Assembly (NCBI RefSeq): GCF_003051085.1
Contig: NZ_QAOM01000006.1
Location: 62,001-126,000 of the forward strand
DNA from: Trichococcus patagoniensis
GTDB lineage: Bacteria; Bacillota; Bacilli; Lactobacillales; Aerococcaceae
DNA: 64,000 bases
Direction: 5' to 3'
The position numbers and the translations under genes were made by a program. Of this stretch, positions 25,274 to 39,223 are shown piece by piece. Numbering within the stretch: position 1 is the first letter of the stretch; each line of letters opens with the position of its first letter. The notes beneath the pieces are model-generated. The model made no database searches and was not told the DNA's origin. It saw only the letters and a list, made by a program, of their open reading frames with translations.

Positions 25274-25389
25274 GTTATCGGACAAGCTCGAACTCGCTTG
25301 TGTGCCGGTTGTCCGATTCTTTGTGGTTATCGGACAAGTTGGCGTTCACTTGCTTGCAGGTTGTCCGATTCTTTCGGGTTATCGGACAA
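25273..25389. repeat. Tandem hairpin array, ATCGGACAA family
   Basis: Two complete 29-bp hairpins with stems TTGTCCGAT/ATCGGACAA lie at 25309-25337 and 25361-25389. A right half unit ends at 25285. The period is exactly 52 bp, with 23-bp spacers that differ. The array fills the space between two convergent genes. Confidence 0.85.
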
Positions 25390-25408
25390 CCTCGGACATT
25401 CTCGCCTG

Positions 25409-25819
25409 TTATTCTTCCGCCAGCAACGCCGGCAGGTCGGCGACGGTGTCCAGATTGACGGACCCGACCGCTTTTCCGTCTTCCAACTTGATCAAGAGAG
25501 GAACAAACTCGACGCCGTAGGTATCCAGCACCTCATCATAATTGGCATCATTGACGCGTTTTTTCGTGTTGTAGTAGTAAGCAGTCTGCCCAGTTTCCGT
25601 CAATTTCTCTTCCAATATCGGATGGAACTTTTTGCAATAGGGGCAATCATCGAATCCGAAATAGAGATAGGTCACGTCCTGCGCGACCACCTCTTCATAC
25701 CCCGCTTCATCACTGATGGCCACGATGGAGGAACTTTCCGCTTTCTCGCAGGCTGCAAACAGCATCAGCAGTCCGCTAAAAAATAATAGGAACAAAAATT
25801 TCTTCTGTTTTTTCGGCAT
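25409..25819 (-). CDS. Thioredoxin-like lipoprotein
   Basis: This 136-residue protein has a lipoprotein signal (MPKKQKKFLFLLFFSGLLML then FAACEK, with Cys as the lipidation site) and a thioredoxin-like domain with CxxC in GFDDCPYCKKFHP. The cis-proline region reads YGVEFVPLLI. It resembles small extracytoplasmic thioredoxin-like proteins such as the bacteriocin-transport accessory group. It probably acts as a disulfide oxidoreductase outside the membrane. The start at 25819 follows AGGGG at nine bases; earlier ATGs would place charged sequence ahead of the signal. The stop is 20 bp from the hairpin array. Confidence 0.82.
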   Translation of the reverse strand: MPKKQKKFLFLLFFSGLLMLFAACEKAESSSIVAISDEAGYEEVVAQDVTYLYFGFDDCPYCKKFHPILEEKLTETGQTAYYYNTKKRVNDANYDEVLDTYGVEFVPLLIKLEDGKAVGSVNLDTVADLPALLAEE

Positions 25820-25863
25820 ACGGCAGGTCCCCTTTTGCATTAAAGTTTCTTTTTCCCAGTATA

Positions 25864-25911
25864 ACAAAAAATGCCCGGCAGCTCTCGTCACAACTCCGAG
25901 AGGCTGGGCAT
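25864..25911 (-). terminator. Terminator of dagK
   Basis: Arms ATGCCCAGCCTCTCGG and its partner in CGAGAGCTGCCGGGCAT, then T6 on the minus strand. It is 10 bp after the dagK stop. Confidence 0.8.
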
Positions 25912-25920
25912 TCTTATTCT

Positions 25921-26952
25921 TTAGTTCTTGCCGTCATAAGGCAAACGTTTATCGTTCACTTCATCCGGATGAAGTGTTTCGACTTCCTTCATGAAGCCAG
26001 TTCCGGCGCCTTCAAGCATATCTTCATCGACTTCTTCGATTGGATCAGCGTAATCGGAAGTATTGCCCATGATTTTGATGTGCTGCTGATGGTTCGTGAA
26101 TAAGGTTGGTGCATCACCGCCGTATTCGCCGTCCAAGTTGATCATCAAACGGGAACCATCCAGAGATTCTGCTTTCACAAAGCTAGTATGTGTGTAGAGG
26201 ACGTTCGAATTTTCGAGATGTCTGCCCCCATTTAAAACCTGGGCCAACAGTTGCAGGATTTCGAAGATGTTCGCCGTCTTCACGACGAAAAGCGTGAACT
26301 TGCCATCCCCCAAAACGATGTTCGGATCGATCGTCTCAAAGCCTCCAACCGAGTTGGTCAAGGCTACGAAAAACATGGAAGCCATGCCATCGTAGACGCC
26401 GCCTTCATACTCGATGCGCATATGCATCGGTTTCAGTTGCGGGATTTTTTCGGCGCCTTTCACCAGGTAAGCAAGGTAGCCGAAAATGGTCTTCAGTTTC
26501 GCAGGGACATCATAGGTCAGATCCGTCAGATAGCCGCCTGCCGCGATGTTAATGAAATAAGTATCATTTGATTGACCGATATCCATCGGAATGACATTTC
26601 CATCAGCGATGACGCGGGCTGCATCCAATAGATTTGAGCGCGGAATCTTCAAAGCGCGGGCATAGTCATTTGTGGTCCCTGCAGGTATGATGCCGACTGT
26701 CGGTCTGTGTTCCAATCCGGCGATCCCGTTGACGACTTCGTTTACGGTTCCGTCTCCGCCTGCTGCAACGATCAAGTCGAATCCGGCCAACGCGGCACGT
26801 TCGGCTTCTTTGGTTGCGGAAAGCGGCTCGGGTGTCGTGGCATAAGCACTGGCCTCATAGCCTGCTTCTTCCAATATTTGAAGGATGTCAATCATGCTTT
26901 TTTTCAGCATTTCTCTTCCGGAAGTAGGATTATAAATTACTCTTGCTCTCAT
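25921..26952 (-). CDS. dagK: Diacylglycerol kinase
   Basis: This 343-residue soluble lipid kinase belongs to the DgkB/YegS family. Key motifs are VIYNPTSGRE at the N-terminus, AAGGDGTVNEVVNG (nucleotide binding) and IIPAGTTNDYARAL. In Gram-positives DgkB recycles diacylglycerol left by lipoteichoic acid synthesis, which links it to the LtaS-like gene at 57.8 kb. The start at 26952 (MRARVIYN) follows GAGG at six bases; upstream in-frame ATGs are weaker. The acidic C-terminal tail of about 40 residues extends past the usual domain. Gene order with gatCAB and rlmCD is the conserved one. Confidence 0.92.
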   Translation of the reverse strand: MRARVIYNPTSGREMLKKSMIDILQILEEAGYEASAYATTPEPLSATKEAERAALAGFDLIVAAGGDGTVNEVVNGIAGLEHRPTVGIIPAGTTNDYARALKIPRSNLLDAARVIADGNVIPMDIGQSNDTYFINIAAGGYLTDLTYDVPAKLKTIFGYLAYLVKGAEKIPQLKPMHMRIEYEGGVYDGMASMFFVALTNSVGGFETIDPNIVLGDGKFTLFVVKTANIFEILQLLAQVLNGGRHLENSNVLYTHTSFVKAESLDGSRLMINLDGEYGGDAPTLFTNHQQHIKIMGNTSDYADPIEEVDEDMLEGAGTGFMKEVETLHPDEVNDKRLPYDGKN

Positions 26953-27116
26953 TCTTTTCCTCATCTTTCTAGGCTCATCTGTTATATAGGTCACAATTCA
27001 TCTTTTCTTTGCCAAACCACTCAATTAATGATTATAGCACCAAAATCATAAGAATACTAATTGCTGAACTGGGAAAAGATAGGTTTATTGCGATTTTTTT
27101 TTTGAGATCCATTCAT

Positions 27117-27154
27117 TCAAAAAAAAAAGCCAACCTCCGGAAGGAAGTTGGCTT
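27117..27154 (-). terminator. Terminator at the end of the gatCAB transcript
   Basis: Arms AAGCCAAC and GTTGGCTT, extended by TCC/GGA, with a T-run of about ten on the minus strand. It lies about 310 bp after the gatB stop, beyond two structured elements, so these are probably transcribed in the 3' untranslated region. Confidence 0.75.
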
Positions 27155-27173
27155 GAATGTTTGCAACGCAAAC

Positions 27174-27212
27174 GCGTTCTGAAAAGCAGATACGGAACGC
27201 TTTTCAGAACGC
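27174..27212. repeat. 14-bp perfect hairpin in the gatB 3' region
   Basis: Arms GCGTTCTGAAAAGC and GCTTTTCAGAACGC with an 11-base loop. It lies between the structured elements and the terminator. Confidence 0.75.
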
Positions 27213-27231
27213 TCTATCTTAGTTGAGTTCT

Positions 27232-27329
27232 GATTCGCAGAGTTCTCCGCCTAAGTTGACAACCACACGCGGACAAAAAACGTCCGCTTTGTGTTTGTCC
27301 TCTTAGTGCTCGAACTCTAACCGCGAATC
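27232..27329. repeat. Structured element, copy A
   Basis: A nested imperfect palindrome of 98 bp. The outer stem is GATTCGC/GCGAATC, the second AGAGTT/AACTCT, the inner hairpin GCGGAC-aaaaaac-GTCCGC. Conserved unpaired blocks CTCCGCCTAA and TTAGTGCTCG flank the middle. It shares the layout with copies B and C but with different paired bases. Confidence 0.75.
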
Positions 27330-27353
27330 ATCACATCCTATTAGTTGAACTCT

Positions 27354-27454
27354 GAATTGCAGGGGGTTCCGCCTAACGCTATTTAGGCCCATCCAGCCAA
27401 AACCGGGCTGGTTGTTCCTAAATCTCGTTAGTGCTCGCCCCCTACCCGCAATTC
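27354..27454. repeat. Structured element, copy B
   Basis: A 101-bp copy. Outer stem GAATTGC/GCAATTC, second stem AGGGGG/CCCCCT, middle stem TTTAGG/CCTAAA, inner hairpin CCAGCC/GGGCTGG. It ends 8 bp from the gatB stop codon. Confidence 0.75.
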
Positions 27455-27462
27455 ATCGTATC

Positions 27463-28893
27463 CTATCTTTTTTCCAGTTCTTGGGCTAGTAGTTGGTTGA
27501 CCATGCCTGGGTTGGCTTGGCCTTTGGTTTGTTTCATGATTTGGCCTACCAGGAAGCCTTTGGCGCGGTCTTTTCCGGCTTTGAAGTCGTCAACGGATTG
27601 TTGGCTGTTGTCCAAAACGGCGTTGATGATCGGCAACAGTTGCGACGGATCGCTCATTTGGATCAGGCCTTCTGATTCAACGACTGCTTTTGCGTCGCCG
27701 CCTTTTGTTGCCAACAGGCGGAAGACTTTCTTGGCGATCTTCGTGCTGATGGTACCGTCTTCGATCAACGTGATCATGCCGGCAAGGTTCGCTGGCGTCA
27801 GTTTGGTGTCGGCCAGTTCCACTTTTTCGCTGTTCAGGTAAGCTGATACTTCGCCCATCAACCAGTTGGAAGCCAGTTTGGCGTCGGCACCGGCAGCAAG
27901 GGTGCCTTCGAAGAAGTCGGACATTTCTTTTGAAAGTGTCAATACCATTGCATCGTACTCAGGCAGGTCGTATTCAGAAATGTATCTTTCGCGGCGTTTT
28001 GCAGGCATTTCCGGAATGCTGGCTTTGACGCGGTCGATCCACTCTTGGGAGATGGTCAAGCCCGGTAGGTCCGGTTCCGGGAAGTAACGGTAGTCGCTTT
28101 CGCCTTCTTTGACGCGCATCAGGATCGTTTCGCCGTTTGTTTCGTCGAACCGGCGTGTTTCTTGTTGGATGATGCCGCCAGCGTTCAATACTTGCGCTTG
28201 GCGTTTTTCTTCATGAGCCAGTCCGCGGCGGACGAAGTTGAAGGAGTTCAGGTTCTTCAATTCTGCTTTCGTGCCGAATTTTTCTTGGCCGAATGGACGG
28301 ATGGAAATGTTGGCATCGCAACGCATCGAGCCTTCTTCCATCTTCACATCGGATACGTCTGTGTACATGATGATTTGGCGGACCGCATCCAAGTATGCAT
28401 AAGCCTCTTCCGGGGAGCGCATATCCGCTTCCGATACGATTTCGATCAATGGCGTGCCTTGACGGTTCAAATCGACGTAGGAATAGCCGTCCGATCCGTG
28501 CATATTTTTGCCGGCATCTTCTTCAAGATGGACGCGCTCGATGCGGATTTTTTTCTTGACGCCTTCCACTTCGATTTCAACCCAGCCGTCATGGCCGATC
28601 GGGTTATCCAATTGCGAAATTTGGTAAGCTTTCGGATTATCCGGATAGAAGTAGTTTTTGCGGTCGAAGTGCGTTTCCGTCGAGATTTCGCAGTTCAGCG
28701 CCAAAGCAGCCTTCATGCAGAATTCAATAGCTCCTTTGTTGATGACAGGTAAGACGCCCGGGTAGCCCCAGTCGATGACGTTTGTGTTTGTGTTCGGTTC
28801 TGCCCCAAAGTGTGCTGGAGATGGGGAGAACATTTTTGATTCAGTTTTCAATTCCACATGGACTTCCAGTCCGATGACTGTTTCATAATTCAT
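27463..28893 (-). CDS. gatB: Asp/Glu-tRNA amidotransferase subunit B
   Basis: This 476-residue subunit of GatCAB binds and phosphorylates misacylated Glu-tRNA-Gln or Asp-tRNA-Asn for transamidation. The N-terminal signature is [15 protein letters not shown], followed by [18 protein letters not shown] and [14 protein letters not shown]. The C-terminal YqeY-like tail ends in MNQ-type helices ([19 protein letters not shown]). The ATG at 28893 follows GGAGG. It is the third gene of the gatC-gatA-gatB operon, 12 bp after gatA. Its 3' flank holds two structured repeat elements ahead of the terminator. Confidence 0.98.
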   Translation of the reverse strand: MNYETVIGLEVHVELKTESKMFSPSPAHFGAEPNTNTNVIDWGYPGVLPVINKGAIEFCMKAALALNCEISTETHFDRKNYFYPDNPKAYQISQLDNPIGHDGWVEIEVEGVKKKIRIERVHLEEDAGKNMHGSDGYSYVDLNRQGTPLIEIVSEADMRSPEEAYAYLDAVRQIIMYTDVSDVKMEEGSMRCDANISIRPFGQEKFGTKAELKNLNSFNFVRRGLAHEEKRQAQVLNAGGIIQQETRRFDETNGETILMRVKEGESDYRYFPEPDLPGLTISQEWIDRVKASIPEMPAKRRERYISEYDLPEYDAMVLTLSKEMSDFFEGTLAAGADAKLASNWLMGEVSAYLNSEKVELADTKLTPANLAGMITLIEDGTISTKIAKKVFRLLATKGGDAKAVVESEGLIQMSDPSQLLPIINAVLDNSQQSVDDFKAGKDRAKGFLVGQIMKQTKGQANPGMVNQLLAQELEKR

Positions 28894-28905
28894 AATGTTT
28901 TCCTC

Positions 28906-30360
28906 CTACAGGTTTGGGTGTTGTTCAAGATAGTCGTTCGCTTGTTCCAAGGCAAAAGCGGCCTGATAGATCTTCGCTTCTTCGAAATAGTTACCGATCA
29001 GTTGGATACCGATTGGCATGCCGTCAGCCGAGAAACCGCCAGGAACGGAAATGGCCGGAACGCCCGCCAAGTTGATCGTTACGGTCAACAAGTCGTCCAT
29101 GTACATAGCCAATGGATCGTCGTTCTTTTCGCCGATTCCGAAAGCAGTCGTTGTAGTGGTAGGTCCCAGAATCAGATCGTAACCTGCGAAGATGTTCGCG
29201 AAGTCGCGTTTGATCAGCGTGCGGACCTGACCCGCTTTTTTGAAGTAAGCATCATAGAAACCGGCGCTCAATGAGAAGGATCCCAACATGATGCGGCGTT
29301 TCACTTCCATCCCGAAACCTTCGGAACGGCTCTTGATGTACAATTCATCCAATGAATTGACATTTTCTGCGCGGTAGCCATAACGCACACCGTCAAAACG
29401 TTGCAGGTTGGATGAAGCTTCCGAAGAAGCGATGATGTAGTAAGCAGGGATTCCGTATGCCAAAGTCGGCATGCTGACTTCTTCCACGGTAGCGCCCATT
29501 TCTTCGAATTGGGCAGCTGCTTTTCTTACAGCCTCTTGGATTTCGGCGGATACGCCCTCTTGGAAATATTCTTTCGGCAAGGCAATCTTCATGCCTGCTA
29601 CATTTCCGTTCAGGTTCGCGCTGAATTTAGGCACTTCCAGCTTCATGCTTGTCGAATCTTTGGCATCATAGCCGCTGATTGCTTCCAATAATAGCGCATT
29701 GTCGGTTACGTTGCGCGTCATCGGGCCGATTTGGTCAAGGCTGGACGCAAAAGCGATCAAGCCGTAACGGGATACGCGGCCGTATGTCGGTTTCATGCCG
29801 ACGATGCCGTTGAAGGCAGCCGGTTGACGGATACTTCCGCCTGTGTCGGAACCCAAGGAAGCGACAACTTCGCCGCTGGCAACCGCAGCAGCTGAGCCAC
29901 CGGATGAACCGCCGGGAACTTTAGTCAGGTCCCAAGCGTTTTTTGTTTTTTTGTAGTAGGAGTTTTCTGTGCTTCCGCCCATGGCAAATTCGTCCATGTT
30001 CAGTTTTCCGACGTTGACTGCGCCGGCTTGCTTCAATTTTGTGACGACTGTTGCGTCATAGATTGGCATAAAGTCGCCCAACATGCGGCTCGCCGCTGTC
30101 GTTGTCACGCCTTCCGTTACGATGTTGTCTTTGATCCCTAAAGGAATACCGTTCAGGACATTGCCGTCAGCGTAGCCTTTTTCGTCAGCCGCTTGGGCTT
30201 GTTTCAAAGCTCCTTCTTCGTTCAAAGCCAAGAATGCTTCCACTTTTCCGTCTGTTTCAGCGATGCGTTTGAAGGCTGCTTGTGTCAGTTCCACGGAAGA
30301 GAATTCTTTGTTGACTAAACCTTCATGCAGGCTCGTCAGCGTTTCATTGAAAATGCTCAT
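28906..30360 (-). CDS. gatA: Asp/Glu-tRNA amidotransferase subunit A
   Basis: This 484-residue glutaminase subunit has the amidase signature [14 protein letters not shown], with the catalytic Ser-cis-Ser-Lys triad; the lysine is in [10 protein letters not shown] and the serine in [12 protein letters not shown]. It releases ammonia from glutamine and channels it to GatB. Length is typical. It overlaps gatC by 4 bp, so the two are translationally coupled. Confidence 0.98.
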   Translation of the reverse strand: MSIFNETLTSLHEGLVNKEFSSVELTQAAFKRIAETDGKVEAFLALNEEGALKQAQAADEKGYADGNVLNGIPLGIKDNIVTEGVTTTAASRMLGDFMPIYDATVVTKLKQAGAVNVGKLNMDEFAMGGSTENSYYKKTKNAWDLTKVPGGSSGGSAAAVASGEVVASLGSDTGGSIRQPAAFNGIVGMKPTYGRVSRYGLIAFASSLDQIGPMTRNVTDNALLLEAISGYDAKDSTSMKLEVPKFSANLNGNVAGMKIALPKEYFQEGVSAEIQEAVRKAAAQFEEMGATVEEVSMPTLAYGIPAYYIIASSEASSNLQRFDGVRYGYRAENVNSLDELYIKSRSEGFGMEVKRRIMLGSFSLSAGFYDAYFKKAGQVRTLIKRDFANIFAGYDLILGPTTTTTAFGIGEKNDDPLAMYMDDLLTVTINLAGVPAISVPGGFSADGMPIGIQLIGNYFEEAKIYQAAFALEQANDYLEQHPNL

Positions 30361-30662
30361 GCGCCTTCCACCTCGTTATCTAGAATTGCCGGCACTTGGA
30401 TCATGCCGTCTTCGGCTGTCTTGACGTTTTTGAATAAGAGGTCGCGATCCGTTCCTTGTTCCGCTACATCTTCACGCATGACATTCTTCAATGCATAGCC
30501 ATGAGAAGTCACGGGTACATCCGTTGTATCGACTGCTTCCAATTGTTCCACCATGTCGATGATGTCGCCCAATTGTTCTGTAAAATGTTTAATTTCATTA
30601 GGAGCGAATTCCAGCTTGGCCAGTTTTGCTACGTGACGCACTTGCTCTTCAGTGATTGCCAT
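30357..30662 (-). CDS. gatC: Asp/Glu-tRNA amidotransferase subunit C
   Basis: This 101-residue subunit stabilises the GatA-GatB interface. The sequence [18 protein letters not shown] at the N-terminus and [17 protein letters not shown] in the middle is characteristic. It is first in the operon. A possible promoter (CCGACA, 18 bases, TAGAAT) lies about 60 bp ahead. The gene cluster camS-gatCAB-dagK-rlmCD follows the arrangement known from other Firmicutes. Confidence 0.96.
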   Translation of the reverse strand: MAITEEQVRHVAKLAKLEFAPNEIKHFTEQLGDIIDMVEQLEAVDTTDVPVTSHGYALKNVMREDVAEQGTDRDLLFKNVKTAEDGMIQVPAILDNEVEGA

Positions 30663-30784
30663 GTAATACCCTTCTTTCTGTCGTTTTGTGTAGGTTTCGT
30701 TTTTTTACATACTGTTTTATTCTATCATAAAAATCATTGGTTTGTCGGAGTTTTCTGATGTTTCCAGTACTTTCTGAAAATGTT

Positions 30785-30807
30785 AAAAGCGGTACGGGTT
30801 CGTTCAG
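30785..30807 (+). repeat. 23-base repeat, copy 1
   Basis: The sequence begins AAAAGCGGTACGGG and ends TTCGTTCAG. An identical copy is at 30973-30995. An inverted copy with one base change is at 37146-37168, 6.3 kb away. Confidence 0.75.
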
Positions 30808-30945
30808 ACCTGAAAGAAATTTAGGAAATCGTACCGTATGAGCATCGAAGAGCGCAATATGCTGAGAGACTTCCTGCGTCAGCAGGTTAGTCGAACAGTA
30901 TCCTTGGCTCGCAGAGACAAGGGGTTCCTTTATAAATAATTTCCG

Positions 30946-31000
30946 AAGGGCTAACCCGTGAAGCTGGAGAAGAAAAGCGGTACGGGTTCGTTCAGCCCTT
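30946..31000 (-). terminator. Hairpin downstream of camS, possible terminator
   Basis: AAGGGCT and ACCCGT pair with ACGGGT and AGCCCTT across a loop of about 22 bases. One arm uses the second copy of the 23-base repeat (30973-30995). There is no clear T-run, so termination is uncertain. Confidence 0.4.
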
Positions 31001-31020
31001 AATCAAGGTCGCCCTGTCCG

Positions 31021-36479
<5,459 letters not shown>

Positions 36480-36811
36480 CCTTTCTTTTGTTGCCTTTGT
36501 TCCGGAGTATGTATGGGTACTTTCTTTTTTGATAAGTTCAAGGCGATGGTGCAGCCTTATCGTTTCTGATTTGCATCATGGTTTAGTCTATCATTTTAGA
36601 GCGTGGCTATCAATGAATCCCCGGATATTTAAAATAGTTTTTAACCCTTGTTCCCCTCGGTGACCCTGAGTTTCTTTTCATCCCATTATGCCATTATTTC
36701 GGCTGTTTATAGCAAAAGAACTTCCTTTTCCGTATGTCAGGGGTTACAATGAAGACAGTAGTCAGCATACCGATAGGAACCTGTTTGATATTAGCCTATG
36801 GGGTGGATTTC
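36480..36811. other. Intergenic region upstream of pcrA
   Basis: This region probably holds the pcrA promoter on the minus strand and a promoter for the small membrane gene on the plus strand. A short plus-strand frame from ATG 36749 (MKTVVSIPIGTCLILAYG, then to a stop at 36829) has an AGGGG ahead and shares frame with ATG 36812. I see no further structure. Confidence 0.4.
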
Positions 36812-37041
36812 ATGACGCAAAAAGGTTAGCGTTTTATCTGGTAAGTTTGTTTATCATTTTAATGATTTGGACGTTCCAAATCCCATACTCGCAGGCCCTT
36901 TCAAGGGAAGTCGCGCAAGGTATCCGCGATTCCCAAGAACAAAACTCGCTTGTCTCGGATCCAGAAAGCAATAAAGTCTACGTTACGCCTGTCAGCACCA
37001 GCGAGGGCGACCTCTCCCCCCGTGCACCGAGACGGTACTGA
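36812..37041 (+). pseudogene. Small membrane protein gene with one-base frameshift in an A5 run
   Basis: ATG 36812 with GGGGTGG five bases ahead reads MTQKG and stops. If the A5 run at 36819-36823 had six A, the frame would continue as MTQKRLAFYLVSLFIILMIW, then TFQIPYSQALSREVAQGI and a polar tail ending APRRY, a 76-residue protein with one membrane segment. A strong terminator follows 40 bp later, which supports a real transcription unit. The family is not recognised. The alternative is that the region is noncoding. Confidence 0.4.
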
Positions 37042-37081
37042 TCATCCATCTGCCCATACGGCTGCGATGCCATATAACATA

Positions 37082-37130
37082 AAAGTCCTGCCGCTGAATC
37101 AACGAAATGATTCCACGGCAGGACTTTCTT
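37082..37130. terminator. Strong bidirectional terminator
   Basis: Arms AAAGTCCTGCCG and CGGCAGGACTTT, extended by TGAATCA/TGATTC, with T-rich flanks on both sides. It separates the small membrane gene from the convergent GntR gene. Confidence 0.85.
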
Positions 37131-37145
37131 TAATTTCTTTCGAGG

Positions 37146-37168
37146 CTGAACGAACCCGTTCCGCTTTT
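37146..37168 (-). repeat. 23-base repeat, copy 3 (inverted)
   Basis: On the minus strand it reads AAAAGCGGAACGGG...TTCAG, one base different from the copies at 30785 and 30973. It lies 7 bp past the stop of the GntR gene. Confidence 0.7.
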
Positions 37169-37174
37169 CTAGGT

Positions 37175-37831
37175 CTATTGGGCCAGAATGTCGTTTGTGT
37201 CTTTCAACGTTTCGAAGAAAAAGATGAGATATTCGCCCATCTTGTCGTAGTCCTTGTTGCGCATACAAACCGCTACTTCCTTATATAAGCCGAGCAACTG
37301 TGCTTCGCTTTGATAACGTTCTTCATCCATCAGATCACTGTTGTCGGAATAAGTGTTATGGATGTCGCGGGCTGTCGTCATGATCACTTTCTTCAGAAAC
37401 TGATTTTCACTTTTGGCGATGAACGTCTCAAATATTTTGTATTCATTCTTGAAATACCCCGCAGCATCCCGGTATTTCAGATACTCCGCTTGTTTTTCAA
37501 GTATCTTTTCAAAAACCCTATAATCCAAGGCAATGTCGTTTTCCTTCAGATATTGCAGGTAGTTCATGATAAGACCGGCGATCAGTTCCAAGCGTTCCAG
37601 TAGACCTTCATTTGAGATTTTCTTCTCAGCTACGATATAGCCTTTGTAAGTGATGGATTTCACTAATCCTTCCTCCTCCAGCAAAAGCAGCGCTGTACGG
37701 ATCGGTGTCCGGCTCATGAACAAGGCTTCCGAAATCAGTTGTTCGGTTATTTTTGTTCCCGGAGACCAACAATTGCTGTCGATTTTGTCTTTTATGTAGT
37801 CGTATGCTTTATTGAATAGTCTATCCTCCAT
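37175..37831 (-). CDS. GntR family transcriptional regulator
   Basis: This 218-residue protein has a GntR winged helix (about 1-70: YDYIKDKIDSNCWSPGTKIT, EALFMSRTPIRTALLLLEEE, GLVKSITYKGYIV) and an all-helical FadR/FCD-like effector domain. Such regulators bind small acids or sugars. The ATG at 37831 follows AAGGAAGGAA at seven bases. It is 45 bp after the PurK-like gene on the same strand, so the two may be cotranscribed; the regulator could control the PurK-like gene. Effector unknown. Confidence 0.9.
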   Translation of the reverse strand: MEDRLFNKAYDYIKDKIDSNCWSPGTKITEQLISEALFMSRTPIRTALLLLEEEGLVKSITYKGYIVAEKKISNEGLLERLELIAGLIMNYLQYLKENDIALDYRVFEKILEKQAEYLKYRDAAGYFKNEYKIFETFIAKSENQFLKKVIMTTARDIHNTYSDNSDLMDEERYQSEAQLLGLYKEVAVCMRNKDYDKMGEYLIFFFETLKDTNDILAQ

Positions 37832-37876
37832 GAATTGATTCCTTCCTTCATATAAGAGCGCGGACACCTGTTTCCG

Positions 37877-39007
37877 TTACTCTGTAGATTCTAACAAGCC
37901 GTTTTCTTCCAGTTCGTTGATGAGGATATCCGGGCTGTCACCCAATAATGTGACGTGTCCCATTTTCCTTTTCGCGCGGTGTTCTTTTTTTCCGTAAAAA
38001 TGGAAATGCCAATCCGGTTTGGTCAGCAGCAGAATCAGTGCTTCATCAAGTTTTTCTTCCATGATGTTGAACGTCACGCTTGTATCGTACAGCTGGATTT
38101 CCGGAATGGGTAACCCACAGATGCAACGGACTAGGACTTCATACTGAGAGATGCTGCAGCCGTCCAACGAATAATTGCACGAATGGTGCGGTCTGACGAC
38201 CAATCGGTTCACATAGAGGGAACCTGAGGAAGTCAGGAATGTTTCGATCGTCAAAATCCCGGTCAGATTCATGGCCTTCGCAGTCAGTTTGCCGATATGT
38301 TCCAGCTCTTTCTGGATATTTCCGCCTACGCGTGCAGGCGTGATGGTCTTCACAAGTTTTTGCTCCCGGTAGACCGTCTCCGTGACGGGGAATGACGTGA
38401 ACACATTGTTCGCATCCTGGGCTACTGTAATGGTCAACTCCATCTCGAATGGGATCCATGCCTCCAAAATGCACGTTCCTTTTTTCAGCAAGGCTGACGC
38501 CCTGCCAAAGTCCTCTTCGCTATACAAAAGATGCTGGACCGGCGTGGCCGCTTCGACACGGATCGGCTTCAGCACACATGGGAAGCCGATGCTTTTGACG
38601 GCCTCTTCCATGTCTTCGATGGCGGTTATCGTCGCGTAAGGCGTTACGTTTATGTTCAAGGATTCCAAAAACGCTTTTTCGATCAACCGGTCTTGGGTGA
38701 TGGAAAGGCTATCCGGATCCTGCGGTATAGCGATATAAGGATTGATTTGCGTCAGCAACATCGTATCCACGGCTTCGGATTCAAAGGTCAGCACGTCCGA
38801 TTTTGCCGCGAGATCCGTCAGCGCATCGAAGTCCGTATATTTCTTGGTTATCTGCCAATCAGCTATTTGCCCAGCCGGACAGGCAGGATCAGCGTCCAAG
38901 ATGCCTATTTGGTAGCCCATTTTTTTGGCTTCCAAAGCAATCATACGGGCGACATGTCCTCCGCCAATAATACCGATTGTTTTCCCGGGTAAAATTTGAT
39001 TCGGCAT
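37877..39007 (-). CDS. PurK-like ATP-grasp protein, divergent
   Basis: This 376-residue protein has the PurK layout: Rossmann start (GKTIGIIGGGHVARMIALEA, LDADPACPAGQIADW), VLTFESEAVD, QDRLIEKAFLESL, and an ATP-grasp domain. PurK carboxylates aminoimidazole ribotide in purine synthesis. Key loops differ: the usual GGYDGKG stretch after VVLK is IRVEAATPV here, and the usual NEIAPRPHNSGH reads NRLVVRPHHSCN, losing the acidic metal ligand. No purE or other pur gene is adjacent; a GntR gene is. It may be a paralog with another carboxylate-amine ligase role or a non-catalytic protein. Confidence 0.8.
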   Translation of the reverse strand: MPNQILPGKTIGIIGGGHVARMIALEAKKMGYQIGILDADPACPAGQIADWQITKKYTDFDALTDLAAKSDVLTFESEAVDTMLLTQINPYIAIPQDPDSLSITQDRLIEKAFLESLNINVTPYATITAIEDMEEAVKSIGFPCVLKPIRVEAATPVQHLLYSEEDFGRASALLKKGTCILEAWIPFEMELTITVAQDANNVFTSFPVTETVYREQKLVKTITPARVGGNIQKELEHIGKLTAKAMNLTGILTIETFLTSSGSLYVNRLVVRPHHSCNYSLDGCSISQYEVLVRCICGLPIPEIQLYDTSVTFNIMEEKLDEALILLLTKPDWHFHFYGKKEHRAKRKMGHVTLLGDSPDILINELEENGLLESTE

Positions 39008-39152
39008 GTGATCACACTACTCTCTTGGATTTTCATTAGAATTTTGTTGAAAAAGTCTCTACCAAATCATTTTATCACTATGTTCGACGAATGTCGCCAT
39101 GCAAAAACTGCCTGTTTGTAGAATTTTCGCGAGAAATAAGGGTAGTTGAGCC

Positions 39153-39213
39153 AAAAAACGCGCCGACACTTGGTTCCCTCCTCAAAAGGGCCCAATCTGT
39201 CCGCGCGTTTCTG
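39153..39213 (-). terminator. Terminator of the GH73 gene
   Basis: On the minus strand AAACGCGC-GGACA-TTGG pairs with CCAA-TGTC-GCGCGTTT, with small interruptions, followed by T6. Confidence 0.75.
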
Positions 39214-39223
39214 TTTGTATGCT

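Larger units (their letters stand above)
30663..31020. other. Intergenic region between camS and gatC
   Basis: This region has no convincing gene. It contains the likely gatC promoter, two direct copies of a 23-base repeat (30785-30807 and 30973-30995) 188 bp apart, short hairpins such as CCTGCGTCAGCAGG near 30874, and the hairpin at 30946-31000 behind camS. Confidence 0.6.

Noticed and set aside
30785-30810. tRNA-like GGTTCG motif in the 23-base repeat
   Set aside because: No acceptor, D or anticodon arm can be folded around it.
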